DNA from: Actinomycetota bacterium | GTDB lineage: Bacteria > Actinomycetota > Acidimicrobiia > Acidimicrobiales > Iamiaceae | Assembly: GCA_019639075.1 (NCBI GenBank) | Contig: JAHBSO010000002.1 | Span: 124,001-188,000, forward strand | DNA length: 64,000 nt | Direction of reading: 5' to 3' | Part shown: positions 44,366-53,096 of the stretch, in pieces | Layout: each line of letters starts with the position of its first letter | How positions within the stretch are numbered: position 1 is the first letter of the stretch | Translations under genes and position numbers: made by a program | The notes under the pieces: generated by a model | Seen by the model: only the letters and a program-made list of their open reading frames with translations | The model's database searches: none | What the model was told of the DNA's origin: nothing

Positions 44366-46807
44366 TCAGCTCCGGCGGACCTTGCGCTTCAGGGCGTCGA
44401 CCGCGGTGCGGGCGGCGTCGCCGTGCTCGCCGTTCAGCGACGAGAGGAGCGCGTCGAGGGCCGGGAAGCGGAACATGCCACCGCTCAGGAGGACCAGGCC
44501 CCGCAGCGGGGCCTCCCGGATCGCGGTGCGGATCATCTCCAGGGTGGCGGCGTCGGGGTCGGGGAACTCCTCGGTCGCTCGCTGGAGGGCGATCTTCGCC
44601 ACGCGGTCGCCGAGGATCCGGCCGATCCGCGTGCCCTCCAGGTCCTCCAGCGTCGAGTTGCGGGTGTAGGGCCGCACCGGGGGCAGCGTCGGGATCGGGT
44701 GACCGAGCCGCTCGGCGAACTCGGCGTCGTCCATGACGAAGCCCGCCGCGGCAGCGACCGGGGTGACGTCGTCGTTCGAGTTCACCCGGTGGGCGAACGC
44801 GGCGACCGGCTCGACCGACGAGCGGGCGACGATCACGTCGTAGGTGCCGGCCTCGACCAGCCAGTCGTGGGCGGTCACGTCCCACACCGCGAAGGCCCGC
44901 CGGTCGAGCGTGATCGTCACCGTCTCGCTCGCGCCCGGTTCCAGGTGGACCTTGGCGAAGCCCTTCAGCTCCTTCTCGGGACGGGGCACCGACGAGCCGT
45001 GCGGACGGACGTAGACCTGCACCACGTCGCTGCCGGCGCGGTCGCCGGTGTTGGTGACCCGGACCGACACGGCGACGTCGGCGTCCGGGCCGTCGATCGA
45101 GACCTCGCTCCAGTCGAAGGTCGTGTAGGACAGCCCGAAGCCGAACGGGAAGCGGGCCGGGACCCCGGAGGCGTCGTGGAAGCGGTACCCGATCGAGTGC
45201 GCCTCCCGGTACTCGACCTGCCGGGGCCGGCCGGGGAAGTTGCGGTCGGCCGGGAGCTGGGCGACGTGCTCGGGGATGCTCTCGGCCAGGCGGCCGCCCG
45301 GGTCGGTGTCGCCGAACAGCACGTCGACGATGCCGCCGACCCCGGCCTGCCCGCCCAGCCAGCACTCCAGCAGCGCGTCGACCCGGTCGGCGAAGGGGAG
45401 GTGCACGACGCCGCCGTTGCTGAGCACGACGACGAGCGGCTCGGGCCGCGCCGCCAGCGCCTCGATCAGCGAGACCTGGCCGTCGGGGAGGTCGAGGGTG
45501 TCGCGGTCGAACCCCTCGGACTCCATCGGCGCCGGCAGGCCTCCGCAGAACACGACGACGTCCGCGCCGGCCGCCGCGGCCATCGCCTCCGAGCGGAGCC
45601 CAGCCGTCGTGTCGCCGGTCTCGGGGTCGTAGCCGGCCGCGTAGGTGACCTCGGTGCCGGGTCCCACCCGTGCCTTCAGCAGGTCGAGCACCTCGTCGAG
45701 CCGGGTCGGGCGCACCTGGGAGCTCCCGGCGCCCTGGTACCGCGGCACCTCGGCGAAGGCGCCGATCACCGCGATGCGGGTGGCATCGGCGGCCAGCGGG
45801 AGGACGCCCGCGTTGGTGAGCAGCACCGACCCGGCGGCGGCCGCGGTGCGGGCGAGCGCGTGGTGGGCGTCCGGGTCGCTCGGCTCGCGCTCGCGTCGGG
45901 CCCGCTGGAGCAGCTCGACCACCCGCACCGCGCAGCGGTCGACCGCCTCGTCGGACAGGTCGCCACGGTCCAGCGCGTCGAGCAGGGCCGCGTCCCACGC
46001 GCCCTTGTTGCCGGGCATCTCGAGGTCGAGCCCGGCCTCGATCCCCGCGACGCGGTCGTTGGCCGCGCCCCAGTCGGTCATGACGAGGCCGTCGAAGCCC
46101 CACTCGTCCCGCAGGACCTCCTGGAGCAGCTCGTGGTGCTCCGACGCGTACACCCCGTTGACGAGGTTGTAGGCGCACATCACGGTCCACGGATCCGACT
46201 CCTGCACCGCGATCTCGAAGCCGGTGAGGTACACCTCGCGCAGCGTCCGCTCGTCGACGACCGCGTCGACGATCAACCGGTGCGACTCGTGGTTGTTCAC
46301 CGCGAAGTGCTTGAGGCACGCACCCACGCCGGACGACTGGATGCCCCGCACCTGCGCGGCGGCCAGCTTGCCGCTGAGGAACGGGTCCTCGGACAGGTAC
46401 TCGAAGCAACGACCACCGGCCGGGTGGCGCTTGATGTTGAGCCCCGGCCCGAGCACCACCGCCACCCCCTGCTCGGCCGCCTCGGCCCCGATCGCCTCGC
46501 CGACGCGTTGGACGAGCGCGGTGTCCCAGCTGGACCCGAGGGTGGCTGCGGTCGGGAAACAGGTGGCCGGCGTGGAGCCGCCCACGCCGAGGTGGTCGCC
46601 GTCGGCCCGGGCCTGGTGGCGCAACCCGTGCGGCCCGTCGGCGACGTCGATCCGGTCGAGGCCGTGGTCGGGCAGCCCGCGCACCTCGAACATGTTCGAG
46701 CCGGACAGCAACGAGACCTTCGCCGCCCGGTCGAGCGACGCGACGATCTCCACCGCGGCCGCGTGGTCCCGGGCCGGGGTCGGGGGTTCCTCGTTCGCCA
46801 CGGTCAC
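44366..46807 (-). CDS. Glycoside hydrolase family 3 enzyme (BglB-type, long C-terminus)
   Basis: An 813-residue GH3 beta-glucosidase-like protein with no signal peptide. The catalytic barrel contains DGPHGLRHQ, ACLKHFAVNNHES and the nucleophile Asp245 in GLVMTDWGA. The sandwich domain (VVVFCGGLPAPMESEGFDRD) supplies the acid/base region. A FnIII-like domain starts at PFGFGLSYTTF, and a further helical C-terminal tail (about 120 residues, LEDLEGTRIGRILGDRVAK) is typical of the BglB subgroup. GTG 46807 is preferred for its GGAG 6 bp upstream; ATG 46855 is possible. It is divergent from the DUF389 gene and not closely related to the GH3 enzyme at 26938. Confidence 0.5.
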   Translation of the reverse strand: MTVANEEPPTPARDHAAAVEIVASLDRAAKVSLLSGSNMFEVRGLPDHGLDRIDVADGPHGLRHQARADGDHLGVGGSTPATCFPTAATLGSSWDTALVQRVGEAIGAEAAEQGVAVVLGPGLNIKRHPAGGRCFEYLSEDPFLSGKLAAAQVRGIQSSGVGACLKHFAVNNHESHRLIVDAVVDERTLREVYLTGFEIAVQESDPWTVMCAYNLVNGVYASEHHELLQEVLRDEWGFDGLVMTDWGAANDRVAGIEAGLDLEMPGNKGAWDAALLDALDRGDLSDEAVDRCAVRVVELLQRARREREPSDPDAHHALARTAAAAGSVLLTNAGVLPLAADATRIAVIGAFAEVPRYQGAGSSQVRPTRLDEVLDLLKARVGPGTEVTYAAGYDPETGDTTAGLRSEAMAAAAGADVVVFCGGLPAPMESEGFDRDTLDLPDGQVSLIEALAARPEPLVVVLSNGGVVHLPFADRVDALLECWLGGQAGVGGIVDVLFGDTDPGGRLAESIPEHVAQLPADRNFPGRPRQVEYREAHSIGYRFHDASGVPARFPFGFGLSYTTFDWSEVSIDGPDADVAVSVRVTNTGDRAGSDVVQVYVRPHGSSVPRPEKELKGFAKVHLEPGASETVTITLDRRAFAVWDVTAHDWLVEAGTYDVIVARSSVEPVAAFAHRVNSNDDVTPVAAAAGFVMDDAEFAERLGHPIPTLPPVRPYTRNSTLEDLEGTRIGRILGDRVAKIALQRATEEFPDPDAATLEMIRTAIREAPLRGLVLLSGGMFRFPALDALLSSLNGEHGDAARTAVDALKRKVRRS

Positions 46808-46882
46808 ACTCGTCTCCAGTCCGTTCGGCTCGGGGGCCACGTCCGGCCCTCGCATGGGCCAACATCTAGCGGTTCCGACCGC

Positions 46883-47911
46883 ATGGTGCCGCACCGAGCC
46901 GGCCCTCGTCCCCCGGAGGCCCCGTTGGCCCTCAGCGCGACCGACGTCACCCGCATGCGGGACCAGCTCTTCTTCGAGGGCCCCGAGCAGAACCGCCGGC
47001 TGACCAGGTTCTGGCTGCTCCTCCCTCTGGCCGCGGTGATCGCGACCGCCGGCGTCGTCGGCGATTCCACCGCCACGGTGATCGGGGCGATGATCGTCGC
47101 CCCGCTCATGGTCCCGATCCTGGGCACGGTGCTGGCGGTCGTCCTGGCCGACCGCCCGAACCTCGTCCGCAGCCTCCTGCTGCTCGCGAGCGGGGTGGCG
47201 GTGGTGATCGCGATCGGATGGCTGATCGGTCTCACGGTCGAGTCGCCGATCCTGGCCGACACCAACTCGCAGGTGTCGGCCCGCGTCAGTCCCCGCCTCA
47301 TCGACCTCATCGCCGCGCTGGCCACCGGGGCGGTGGGCGCGATCGCGCTCGCCCGCGAGGACATCTCCGACACCCTCCCGGGCGTCGCCATCTCGATCTC
47401 GTTGGTGCCGCCGCTGGCGGTCGTCGGCCTCACCCTCGAGTCCGGGTCCGGGAAGCAGGCGCTGGGCGCACTCCTGCTCTTCGTCACCAACGTGAGCGCG
47501 ATCCTCGCCATGGGGCTGCTCGTCATGAGCATCTACCGGGTCCGCTCCCTGGCCACGCCACCGGCCGCCGGGGCCAAGCCGGTGAACCGCCGCACCGCCG
47601 GGATCGCGATCGTCGCCGGGCTGCTCGTCATCTCGATCCCGCTGGCGACCACCAGCGCCTCCATCGCATCGAGCCGGTCGACCGAGTCGAGCGTGAACCG
47701 GGTGGCCGACGAGTGGGCCACCCGCACCGGTTGGACGGTCGTCTCGGTGTCCACCGGCCCCCAAGGGGTGCAGATCCGCGCCACCGGTCCGATGCCCGAA
47801 CCCGAGACGAACTCGCTCCGGACCGCCCTGGTCGCCGCCGGCCTCTCGGACGTGAACATCTCGATCCTCCTGGTCCCCAGCAACACCGTCGTCCTCACCA
47901 ACCCCGACTGA
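46883..47911 (+). CDS. DUF389 membrane protein
   Basis: A 342-residue integral membrane protein. The pattern RMRDQLFFEGPEQNRRLTRFW at the N-terminus, then VVGDSTATVIGAMIVAPLMVPILGT split over helices 1-2, and ISISLVPPLAVVGL are the signature of the DUF389 (TIGR00341-like) family. About six helices lie in residues 44-240, followed by a soluble C-terminal domain. The function of the family is unknown. The start is ATG 46883. The FGE gene follows 13 bp downstream, so the two may be co-transcribed, though no link is known. Confidence 0.5.
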   Translation: MVPHRAGPRPPEAPLALSATDVTRMRDQLFFEGPEQNRRLTRFWLLLPLAAVIATAGVVGDSTATVIGAMIVAPLMVPILGTVLAVVLADRPNLVRSLLLLASGVAVVIAIGWLIGLTVESPILADTNSQVSARVSPRLIDLIAALATGAVGAIALAREDISDTLPGVAISISLVPPLAVVGLTLESGSGKQALGALLLFVTNVSAILAMGLLVMSIYRVRSLATPPAAGAKPVNRRTAGIAIVAGLLVISIPLATTSASIASSRSTESSVNRVADEWATRTGWTVVSVSTGPQGVQIRATGPMPEPETNSLRTALVAAGLSDVNISILLVPSNTVVLTNPD

Positions 47912-47924
47912 CCACCACGAGCCG

Positions 47925-48902
47925 ATGACCGACCCCGAGCACCCCCACCCGACCTCGGCCTGCTGCGGTCCATCGCGGGCCGGCGACGGAAACGACCCCG
48001 CCGACGACGGTCGCGGGCCCGCCGATCGACCCGCGACGACCGCCGAACCGAAGGTTCCGCCCATGGTCCGGGTACCGGCCGGGTCGTTCACCATGGGCAC
48101 CGACGACCGGAACGGGTACCCGGCCGACGGGGAGGGGCCACCGCACCGCGTCGAGCTGTCGGCGTACTCGATCGGCGTCCACGCGGTCACCAACGCCGAG
48201 TTCGCCGCCTTCGTCGACGCCACCGGGTACGTCACCACCGCGGAGCGGTTCGGCAACTCGTTCGTGTTCGGCGGGCTCCTGCCCGACGACTTCCCACCGA
48301 CCCGCGGGGTCGCCGCCGCGCCGTGGTGGCGCGAGGTGCTCGGTGCGAGCTGGTGCCACCCGGAGGGACCGCAGAGCGACGTGGCCGATCGCGCCGATCA
48401 CCCCGTGGTCCACGTGTCGTGGCTCGACGCGGAGGCCTACTGCCGGTGGGCCGGCGTGCGTCTGCCGACCGAGGCCGAGTGGGAGTGCGCCGCCCGCGGC
48501 GGGCACGAGGGCCACCACTTCCCCTGGGGCGACGAACGAGAGCCCGGCGGCGTGCACCGGATGAACGTGTTCCAGGGCACCTTCCCCGCCGACGACACCG
48601 CCGCCGACGGGTGGGCCGGTACCTGCCCGGTCGAGACGTTCCCCCCGAACGACCTCGGCCTGTACGAGACCACCGGCAACGTGTGGGAGTGGTGCGCCGA
48701 CTGGTTCGACCCGACGTACTACGCCCGCTCGCCGGCGCTCGACCCGAGCGGCCCCGAGCACGGCACGGCCCGGGTGATGCGGGGCGGCTCCTACCTCTGC
48801 CACGACAGCTACTGCTGGCGCTACCGGGTCGACGCCCGCAGCGCCAACACCCCCGACAGCAGCACCGGCAACCTCGGCTTCCGCATCGCGACGTCCGGCT
48901 GA
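47925..48902 (+). CDS. Formylglycine-generating enzyme (SUMF1/FGE)
   Basis: A 325-residue FGE that oxidises the Cys of a C-x-P-x-R sulfatase motif to formylglycine. The fold-defining FTMGTD, NAEFAAFVDATGY, RLPTEAEWECAARGG and TGNVWEWCADWF are all present. Both copper/substrate cysteines are kept: MRGGSYLCHDSYCWRYR has Cys292 and Cys297, so it is likely an active FGE rather than a EgtB-like relative. The N-terminal 45 residues are a low-complexity Asp/Ala-rich leader. No sulfatase gene is in the window, so its clients must be encoded elsewhere. Confidence 0.5.
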   Translation: MTDPEHPHPTSACCGPSRAGDGNDPADDGRGPADRPATTAEPKVPPMVRVPAGSFTMGTDDRNGYPADGEGPPHRVELSAYSIGVHAVTNAEFAAFVDATGYVTTAERFGNSFVFGGLLPDDFPPTRGVAAAPWWREVLGASWCHPEGPQSDVADRADHPVVHVSWLDAEAYCRWAGVRLPTEAEWECAARGGHEGHHFPWGDEREPGGVHRMNVFQGTFPADDTAADGWAGTCPVETFPPNDLGLYETTGNVWEWCADWFDPTYYARSPALDPSGPEHGTARVMRGGSYLCHDSYCWRYRVDARSANTPDSSTGNLGFRIATSG

Positions 48903-48956
48903 ACGCCCCGGCGTCCGCCGGTACCCTGCGGCCACCCCCTGCAACAAGGAGCCGAC

Positions 48957-49637
48957 ATGCTCGTCCAGGCGATCGGCGACGTCCTCCCCTCCGCCGTCGG
49001 GGTCCTGCTCAGCCCGATCCCGATCATCGCCGTGATCGTCGTGCTCGGCACCCCCGCCGCCCGCCGCAACGGGCCGGCCTTCGCCGCCGGGTGGGTCGTC
49101 GCGCTGGTCGTGGTGTCGACGATCATCGTCCTCGTCGCCGGTGGGGCCGACGAGGCCGACAGCGCCGCGGCCGAGGGCGTCGACTGGTTCAAGGTGGCCC
49201 TCGGCGTGCTGTTCCTGTTCCTCGCGTTCGAGCAGTGGCGCGGTCGCCCCCGGGCCGGCGAGGAGGCCGAGGTCCCACCGCTGATCGCCAAGCTGGACGG
49301 CATGGGCGCCGGCCAGATCTTCGGCCTCGGCATCGCCCTGGCCGCGGTCAACCCGAAGAACCTCGCCCTCACCACGGCCGCGGCCGCCACGATCGCGCAG
49401 TACGGCCTCGACACCGGTGGGACGGCAACGGCGCTGGCGGTGTTCGTCGTGATCGGGTCGCTCAGCGTCGTCGGGCCCGTGGTCGCGATGATCGTCGCCA
49501 CCGACCGGGTCACCGGGCCGTTGGCATCGGTGAAGACCTTCATGATCGAGCACAACGCCGCGATCATGATCGTCCTCTTGCTCGTCCTCGGCACGAAGAT
49601 GCTGGGCCAGGGCCTCGGCGCCGCGGCGTCGAGCTGA
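48957..49637 (+). CDS. GAP-family (Sap, sulfolipid-addressing-type) membrane protein
   Basis: A 226-residue protein with six membrane helices. The conserved features are SAVGVLLSPIPIIAVIVVLG at the start, LGVLFLFLAFEQWRGRPR, and GLGIALAAVNPKNLALTTAA in the middle, the latter being the family's NPKN motif. This is the GAP/Sap family, which includes mycobacterial proteins linked to glycopeptidolipid or sulfolipid surface transport; the cargo here is unknown. ATG 48957 is 54 bp after the FGE stop. The stop codon begins a 14-bp tandem repeat (49634-49673). Confidence 0.5.
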   Translation: MLVQAIGDVLPSAVGVLLSPIPIIAVIVVLGTPAARRNGPAFAAGWVVALVVVSTIIVLVAGGADEADSAAAEGVDWFKVALGVLFLFLAFEQWRGRPRAGEEAEVPPLIAKLDGMGAGQIFGLGIALAAVNPKNLALTTAAAATIAQYGLDTGGTATALAVFVVIGSLSVVGPVVAMIVATDRVTGPLASVKTFMIEHNAAIMIVLLLVLGTKMLGQGLGAAASS

Positions 49638-49673
49638 TCGTCGCGACCTGATCGTCGCGACCTGATCGTCGCG
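49634..49673. repeat. 14-bp tandem repeat (about 2.9 copies) at a convergent junction
   Basis: CTGATCGTCGCGAC is repeated at 49634, 49648 and 49662 (the last copy truncated by a GGG ending). The first copy contains the stop codon of the GAP-family gene. It lies between that gene and the TetR gene, the place where other junctions have palindromic repeats. Confidence 0.5.
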
Positions 49674-49691
49674 GGCGGACCGGCCGGGTCG

Positions 49692-50228
49692 TCAGGTCGG
49701 CCGCGTCTGCCCGGTGAGCAGGTCCAGCAGCGCGTCGGGGGCGTCGGCCGGCATCGTCCACGGCGTGTGCACCCGCGCGACCGCAGCCGACAGCAGCGCC
49801 ACCGCCCGCAGCCGGGCCCCGTCGCGGTCGTGGCCGAGGTCGGCGAACGCCCGCTCGAGGAAGTCGAGCAGGGTGGCGTCGGCAGCCCGCACCGCCGCGG
49901 CCGCGGTCTCGTCGGTGCCGGCCCAGTCGCGCATGGCGACGTCGAGCGACCGCATGTCCCGGTCGTCGGCGAAGGCCACCAGCGCCCGCAGCCGGGCCTC
50001 CGGCGGTTCACCGGCGAGCGCTCCGAGGGCGAGATCGACCTGCTCGGCGCCGTAGTACCGGGCCAGCTCGGCCAGGTAGCCGGCCATGTTGGTGAAGTGG
50101 TGGTAGAAGCTGCCCGTCGACCGACCGGTCCGTCCGGTCAGCGCATCGAGCTTCACCGCCGGGAGACCGCCCTCGCGGAGCAGGTCCTGCCCGGCCAGCA
50201 GCCAGCGGTCCCGGCCCTCGCCGGTCAC
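49692..50228 (-). CDS. TetR-family regulator
   Basis: A 178-residue regulator. The helix-turn-helix is VKLDALTGRTGRSTGSFYHH with FTNMAGYLAEL following, and the C-terminal part is all-helical (ALALLSAAVARVHTPW near the end). It overlaps the upstream acyl-CoA dehydrogenase-like gene by 4 bp (GTGA at 50225-50228), so it is translated from the same message and probably controls it. No TetR-like operator stands out in 51377-51496, upstream of that gene. Confidence 0.5.
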   Translation of the reverse strand: MTGEGRDRWLLAGQDLLREGGLPAVKLDALTGRTGRSTGSFYHHFTNMAGYLAELARYYGAEQVDLALGALAGEPPEARLRALVAFADDRDMRSLDVAMRDWAGTDETAAAAVRAADATLLDFLERAFADLGHDRDGARLRAVALLSAAVARVHTPWTMPADAPDALLDLLTGQTRPT

Positions 50229-51376
50229 GCCATGTCGACCGGGCCGAGCGGCTGGCCGAGGAGCACCCGTCCGGCCAGCTCGGTCGTCCGGTCCCAGTCG
50301 AAGATGACGTGGCCCTTGAGCGTCTCGACGTCGCGCTGCAGCCGTTGGAGCGGATGGCCCGACATGTAGACGCTCGCGCCCGAACCCTCCCCGATGTCGC
50401 CGATGATCCGGCGGGCCGACCGCACCGCGGAGGCGGCGGCGAGCCGGACCCGCACCCGGAGCTGCTCGTCGGGCGGTCCGGCCGCCGCGGTGGTGCGCAG
50501 CTCGTCGATGATCGCCCGCCACCCGGCGAGCGTGGACGCCAGGTCCGAGGTGACCGACGCGAGGCGAGCCTGGGCCATCGGTTGGTCGGCGGCGCGGTCG
50601 CCCAACGTGTAGGCCAGCACCCGCTCGGACACCCGGTCGTGGAAGTGCCCCACCGCTGCCTGCGCGGCCCCGACGGCCGGGGCCGACGCGACGAGCGCCA
50701 GCACCGAGAGCAGCGGCAGGCCGCTGAGGGCGTCGCCCTCGACACCCGAGGCGGTGCCGCGGAGGTCGTCGCCGGGGACGGTCCGCTCGGTCGGCACGAA
50801 CACCCGGTCGGCCCAGACGGTGTTGCTGCCGGTGGCCCGCATGCCCGAGGTGTGCCACACGTCCTCGACGGTGAGGTCGGCGACCGGCAGCACCGCGAAC
50901 CGGGTCCCGAACTCCACCGACTCGTCGAAGCCGTGGACCATGCACCAGTCCGAGTGCTGCACCGCCGTCGCCCACTCCCACCGACCGGTGACCTCGAAGC
51001 CGCCGTCCACGACGGCGAGGCTGCCGGTGGGGGCGAGGGGTGCGGCCGAGGTCGGGACGCGCCCGCCACCGAACAGGTCACCGTGGGCCTCGGCGGGGAA
51101 CCGGGACAGCATCCAGGCGTGGAGCTGGAGGAACGAGATCGTCCACGCCGAGGCCGGACATCCCTGTGCCAGCTCCCGGGTGCCCTCGCAGAGCGCGTCG
51201 AGCCCGAGCCCGTGACCGCCGAGCGCGGTCGGCACGATCACCCGCAGGACGTCGGCCGCCTCGACGGCGGCCATCGCCCCGTCGGCGACCCGCCGCTCCT
51301 GCTCCCCCTCGACCGCGTGCTCGCCCAGCACCCCGGCCAGCTCCCGGCACCGCCCCACGTACGTCTCAGCATCCAT
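50225..51376 (-). CDS. Acyl-CoA dehydrogenase-like flavoprotein (HsaA/HpaB-like branch)
   Basis: A 383-residue member of the acyl-CoA dehydrogenase fold. N-terminal helical part, middle beta domain (GFEVTGRWEWATAVQHSDWC, ATGSNTVWADRVFVPTERTV) and C-terminal four-helix part (GHPLQRLQRDVETLKGHVIF) are complete. The last motif and the lack of a catalytic Glu pattern resemble the flavin-dependent hydroxylase branch (HsaA, Acyl-CoA_dh_2) that needs a separate flavin reductase, rather than a true dehydrogenase. One flavin reductase gene exists at 61258, too far away to prove partnership. ATG 51376 is chosen; 51388 is also possible. Confidence 0.5.
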   Translation of the reverse strand: MDAETYVGRCRELAGVLGEHAVEGEQERRVADGAMAAVEAADVLRVIVPTALGGHGLGLDALCEGTRELAQGCPASAWTISFLQLHAWMLSRFPAEAHGDLFGGGRVPTSAAPLAPTGSLAVVDGGFEVTGRWEWATAVQHSDWCMVHGFDESVEFGTRFAVLPVADLTVEDVWHTSGMRATGSNTVWADRVFVPTERTVPGDDLRGTASGVEGDALSGLPLLSVLALVASAPAVGAAQAAVGHFHDRVSERVLAYTLGDRAADQPMAQARLASVTSDLASTLAGWRAIIDELRTTAAAGPPDEQLRVRVRLAAASAVRSARRIIGDIGEGSGASVYMSGHPLQRLQRDVETLKGHVIFDWDRTTELAGRVLLGQPLGPVDMA

Positions 51377-51429
51377 GACCGCCACCATAACCTAACTTCT
51401 GTTCTGCCGCACCCCCTCGAACCCCCTCG

Positions 51430-51476
51430 AACTTTGTCCGGAAGTGCGCGCATTGCGCCTCCTTCCGGACAAAGTT
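51430..51476. terminator. Long perfect hairpin between the HMG-CoA lyase and acyl-CoA dehydrogenase genes
   Basis: AACTTTGTCCGGAAG at 51430-51444 is exactly complementary to 51462-51476, with a GC-rich loop that can itself pair (GCGC/GCGC). It lies 20 bp after the stop of the HMG-CoA lyase gene (minus strand), so it probably terminates the GntR-HMG-CoA lyase transcript. On the other strand it ends in AAAGTT rather than a T-run. Confidence 0.5.
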
Positions 51477-51496
51477 GCGACGGGCGGGGGTGGGGG

Positions 51497-52399
51497 TCAG
51501 GGGTGGGGGAACCGGGGGCCGGCCTGGCCGACGTGGCTGGCGACCTCGCGGCCGACGGCGCTGCACGCGACCTCGGCCGCGGCGACCAGGCCCTCGACGT
51601 CGACCCCGGTGGTGACCCCTTCGGCCACGAGGACGTGGTCGAGGTCCTCCAGCGCGAGGTTGCCCGAGGCCCCAGGGGCGAAGGGGCAGCCACCGAGCGC
51701 GCCGACGCTGCCATCGACGCGGTCGATCCCGGCCGCGATCGCGGCGAGCGCGTTGGCCACCCCGAGACCCCGGGTGTCGTGCAGGTGCACCCCGAGCCCG
51801 ACGTCCACTCGCTCGCCCACCGCCTCGACCAGCGCGGTGACCTCCGAGGGCACGGCGACGCCGATCGTGTCGGCCAGCCCGATCGACGCCACCCCCGCCT
51901 CGGCGGCGCGCACGGCGACGTCGACGACCCGCTCGACCGGGACGCGACCCTCGTAGGGGCAACCGAAGCTGCACGCGAGCGTCACCTCGACGACCCCGTC
52001 CTCAGCCGCGGCCAGCTCGACCACCGCGGCGAGGTCGTCCATCGCCTCGTCGGTCGAGCGGCCCGCGTTGTGGCGGGAGTGGGTGTCGCTGACCGACACG
52101 ACGAACTGGAGGTGCCGCAGCCCGGCGGCGAGCGCCCGCTCGGCACCACGTCGGTTGAGCACGAGGCCCCAGCGGGTGACCGAGTCGGCGTCGGCCGCGG
52201 TGGCCGCGCACATCGCCTCGGCGTCGGCCATGGCCGGCACCCGGTCGGGGCGGACGAACGACGTCAGCTCCAGATCGCGGATCCCGGCGGCGACCAGCGC
52301 CTCGTAGATGGCGAGCTTGGCCCCGGTGTCGATCGGCGCCTCGTCCTGGAGGCCGTCGCGCAGGGTGACGTCGCGGAGGGTGACGTGGCCGGCGCTCAT
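51497..52399 (-). CDS. Hydroxymethylglutaryl-CoA lyase family protein
   Basis: A 300-residue TIM-barrel lyase of the DRE-TIM family. The metal and catalytic residues are in RDVTLRDGLQDE (residues 9-20), HLHDTRGLG (His205 and His207) and GGCPFAPGASGN with the catalytic-loop Cys238. It cleaves HMG-CoA to acetoacetate and acetyl-CoA, or a related beta-hydroxyacyl-CoA such as citramalyl-CoA. The ATG overlaps the stop of the GntR gene (ATGA). The nearby family III CoA-transferase could supply the CoA thioester, so a two-step activation-cleavage route is likely. Confidence 0.5.
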   Translation of the reverse strand: MSAGHVTLRDVTLRDGLQDEAPIDTGAKLAIYEALVAAGIRDLELTSFVRPDRVPAMADAEAMCAATAADADSVTRWGLVLNRRGAERALAAGLRHLQFVVSVSDTHSRHNAGRSTDEAMDDLAAVVELAAAEDGVVEVTLACSFGCPYEGRVPVERVVDVAVRAAEAGVASIGLADTIGVAVPSEVTALVEAVGERVDVGLGVHLHDTRGLGVANALAAIAAGIDRVDGSVGALGGCPFAPGASGNLALEDLDHVLVAEGVTTGVDVEGLVAAAEVACSAVGREVASHVGQAGPRFPHP

Positions 52400-53091
52400 G
52401 CCCCGACCTCGAACAGCTCGCCGAGGCCACCGACCGCGGAGAGGTGTGCCAGCAGCGCGTCGCGCCCCTGGAGCACGTGCTCGGTCATCAGGCGACCGGC
52501 CCGACCGGCCTCGCCCTCGGCGATCGCGTCGGTGATCAGGTGGTGGAACAGGCACGACCGCCGGAGCTCGTCGGCGTCGAAGCGCTGGAGCGCCTGGAAG
52601 ACGAGCGGTGCGTCGACCGCGGCTGCGACCAGCGTCTGCACCCGTCGGTTGCGGCTCATCGAGAGCACCGCGCCGTGGAAGGCGCCGTTGGCCTCGTCGA
52701 GCCGCCGGACGAGCGCGATGTCGTCGGGTCGACCGATCACCGCGCCGGCCGCCCCGTCGAACGCATCGGCCGCGGCCCGCAGGGCGAGGCGCTCGGCCGG
52801 TTCGGCCCGCACGCTCGCCAGCTCGGCCGCGTACGCCTCGAGCCGGGCCCGGACCTCGTAAAGGTCGGCGATCTCGTCCTCGGTGAGGGGGCGCACGTGC
52901 GCGCCGCGGTTCGGCTCGACCACGATCAGGCCCTCGGACTCCAGCCGACGGACCGCCTCGCGCACCGGGGTCCGCGAGCACTCGAAGCGGGTCGCGAGGC
53001 GTTGCTCGGTGAGCCGGGCCCCCGGGGGCTCCACGCCCTCGACGATGCTGCGGCGCAGCTCGCGGTAGACCCGCTCGGTGTCGTTGGCCAT
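52396..53091 (-). CDS. GntR-family (FCD/FadR subgroup) regulator
   Basis: A 231-residue repressor. The N-terminal wHTH carries GARLTEQRLATRFECSRTPV and REAVRRLESEGLIVVEP. The C-terminal FCD domain (about residues 75-215) has metal-type ligands in DEANGAFHGAV and HHLITDAI. It is the first of the pair with the HMG-CoA lyase gene and starts 5 bp after the stop of the CMD-family gene, so the three minus-strand genes form one unit. It probably regulates the divergent CoA-transferase gene and itself through the palindrome at 53767-53780. Confidence 0.5.
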   Translation of the reverse strand: MANDTERVYRELRRSIVEGVEPPGARLTEQRLATRFECSRTPVREAVRRLESEGLIVVEPNRGAHVRPLTEDEIADLYEVRARLEAYAAELASVRAEPAERLALRAAADAFDGAAGAVIGRPDDIALVRRLDEANGAFHGAVLSMSRNRRVQTLVAAAVDAPLVFQALQRFDADELRRSCLFHHLITDAIAEGEAGRAGRLMTEHVLQGRDALLAHLSAVGGLGELFEVGA

Positions 53092-53096
53092 CGGGC

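Noticed and set aside
51377-51429. TetR operator (AAC-N4-GTT) upstream of the acyl-CoA dehydrogenase-like gene
   Set aside because: Only a 3-bp arm is symmetric; too weak to report as a site.
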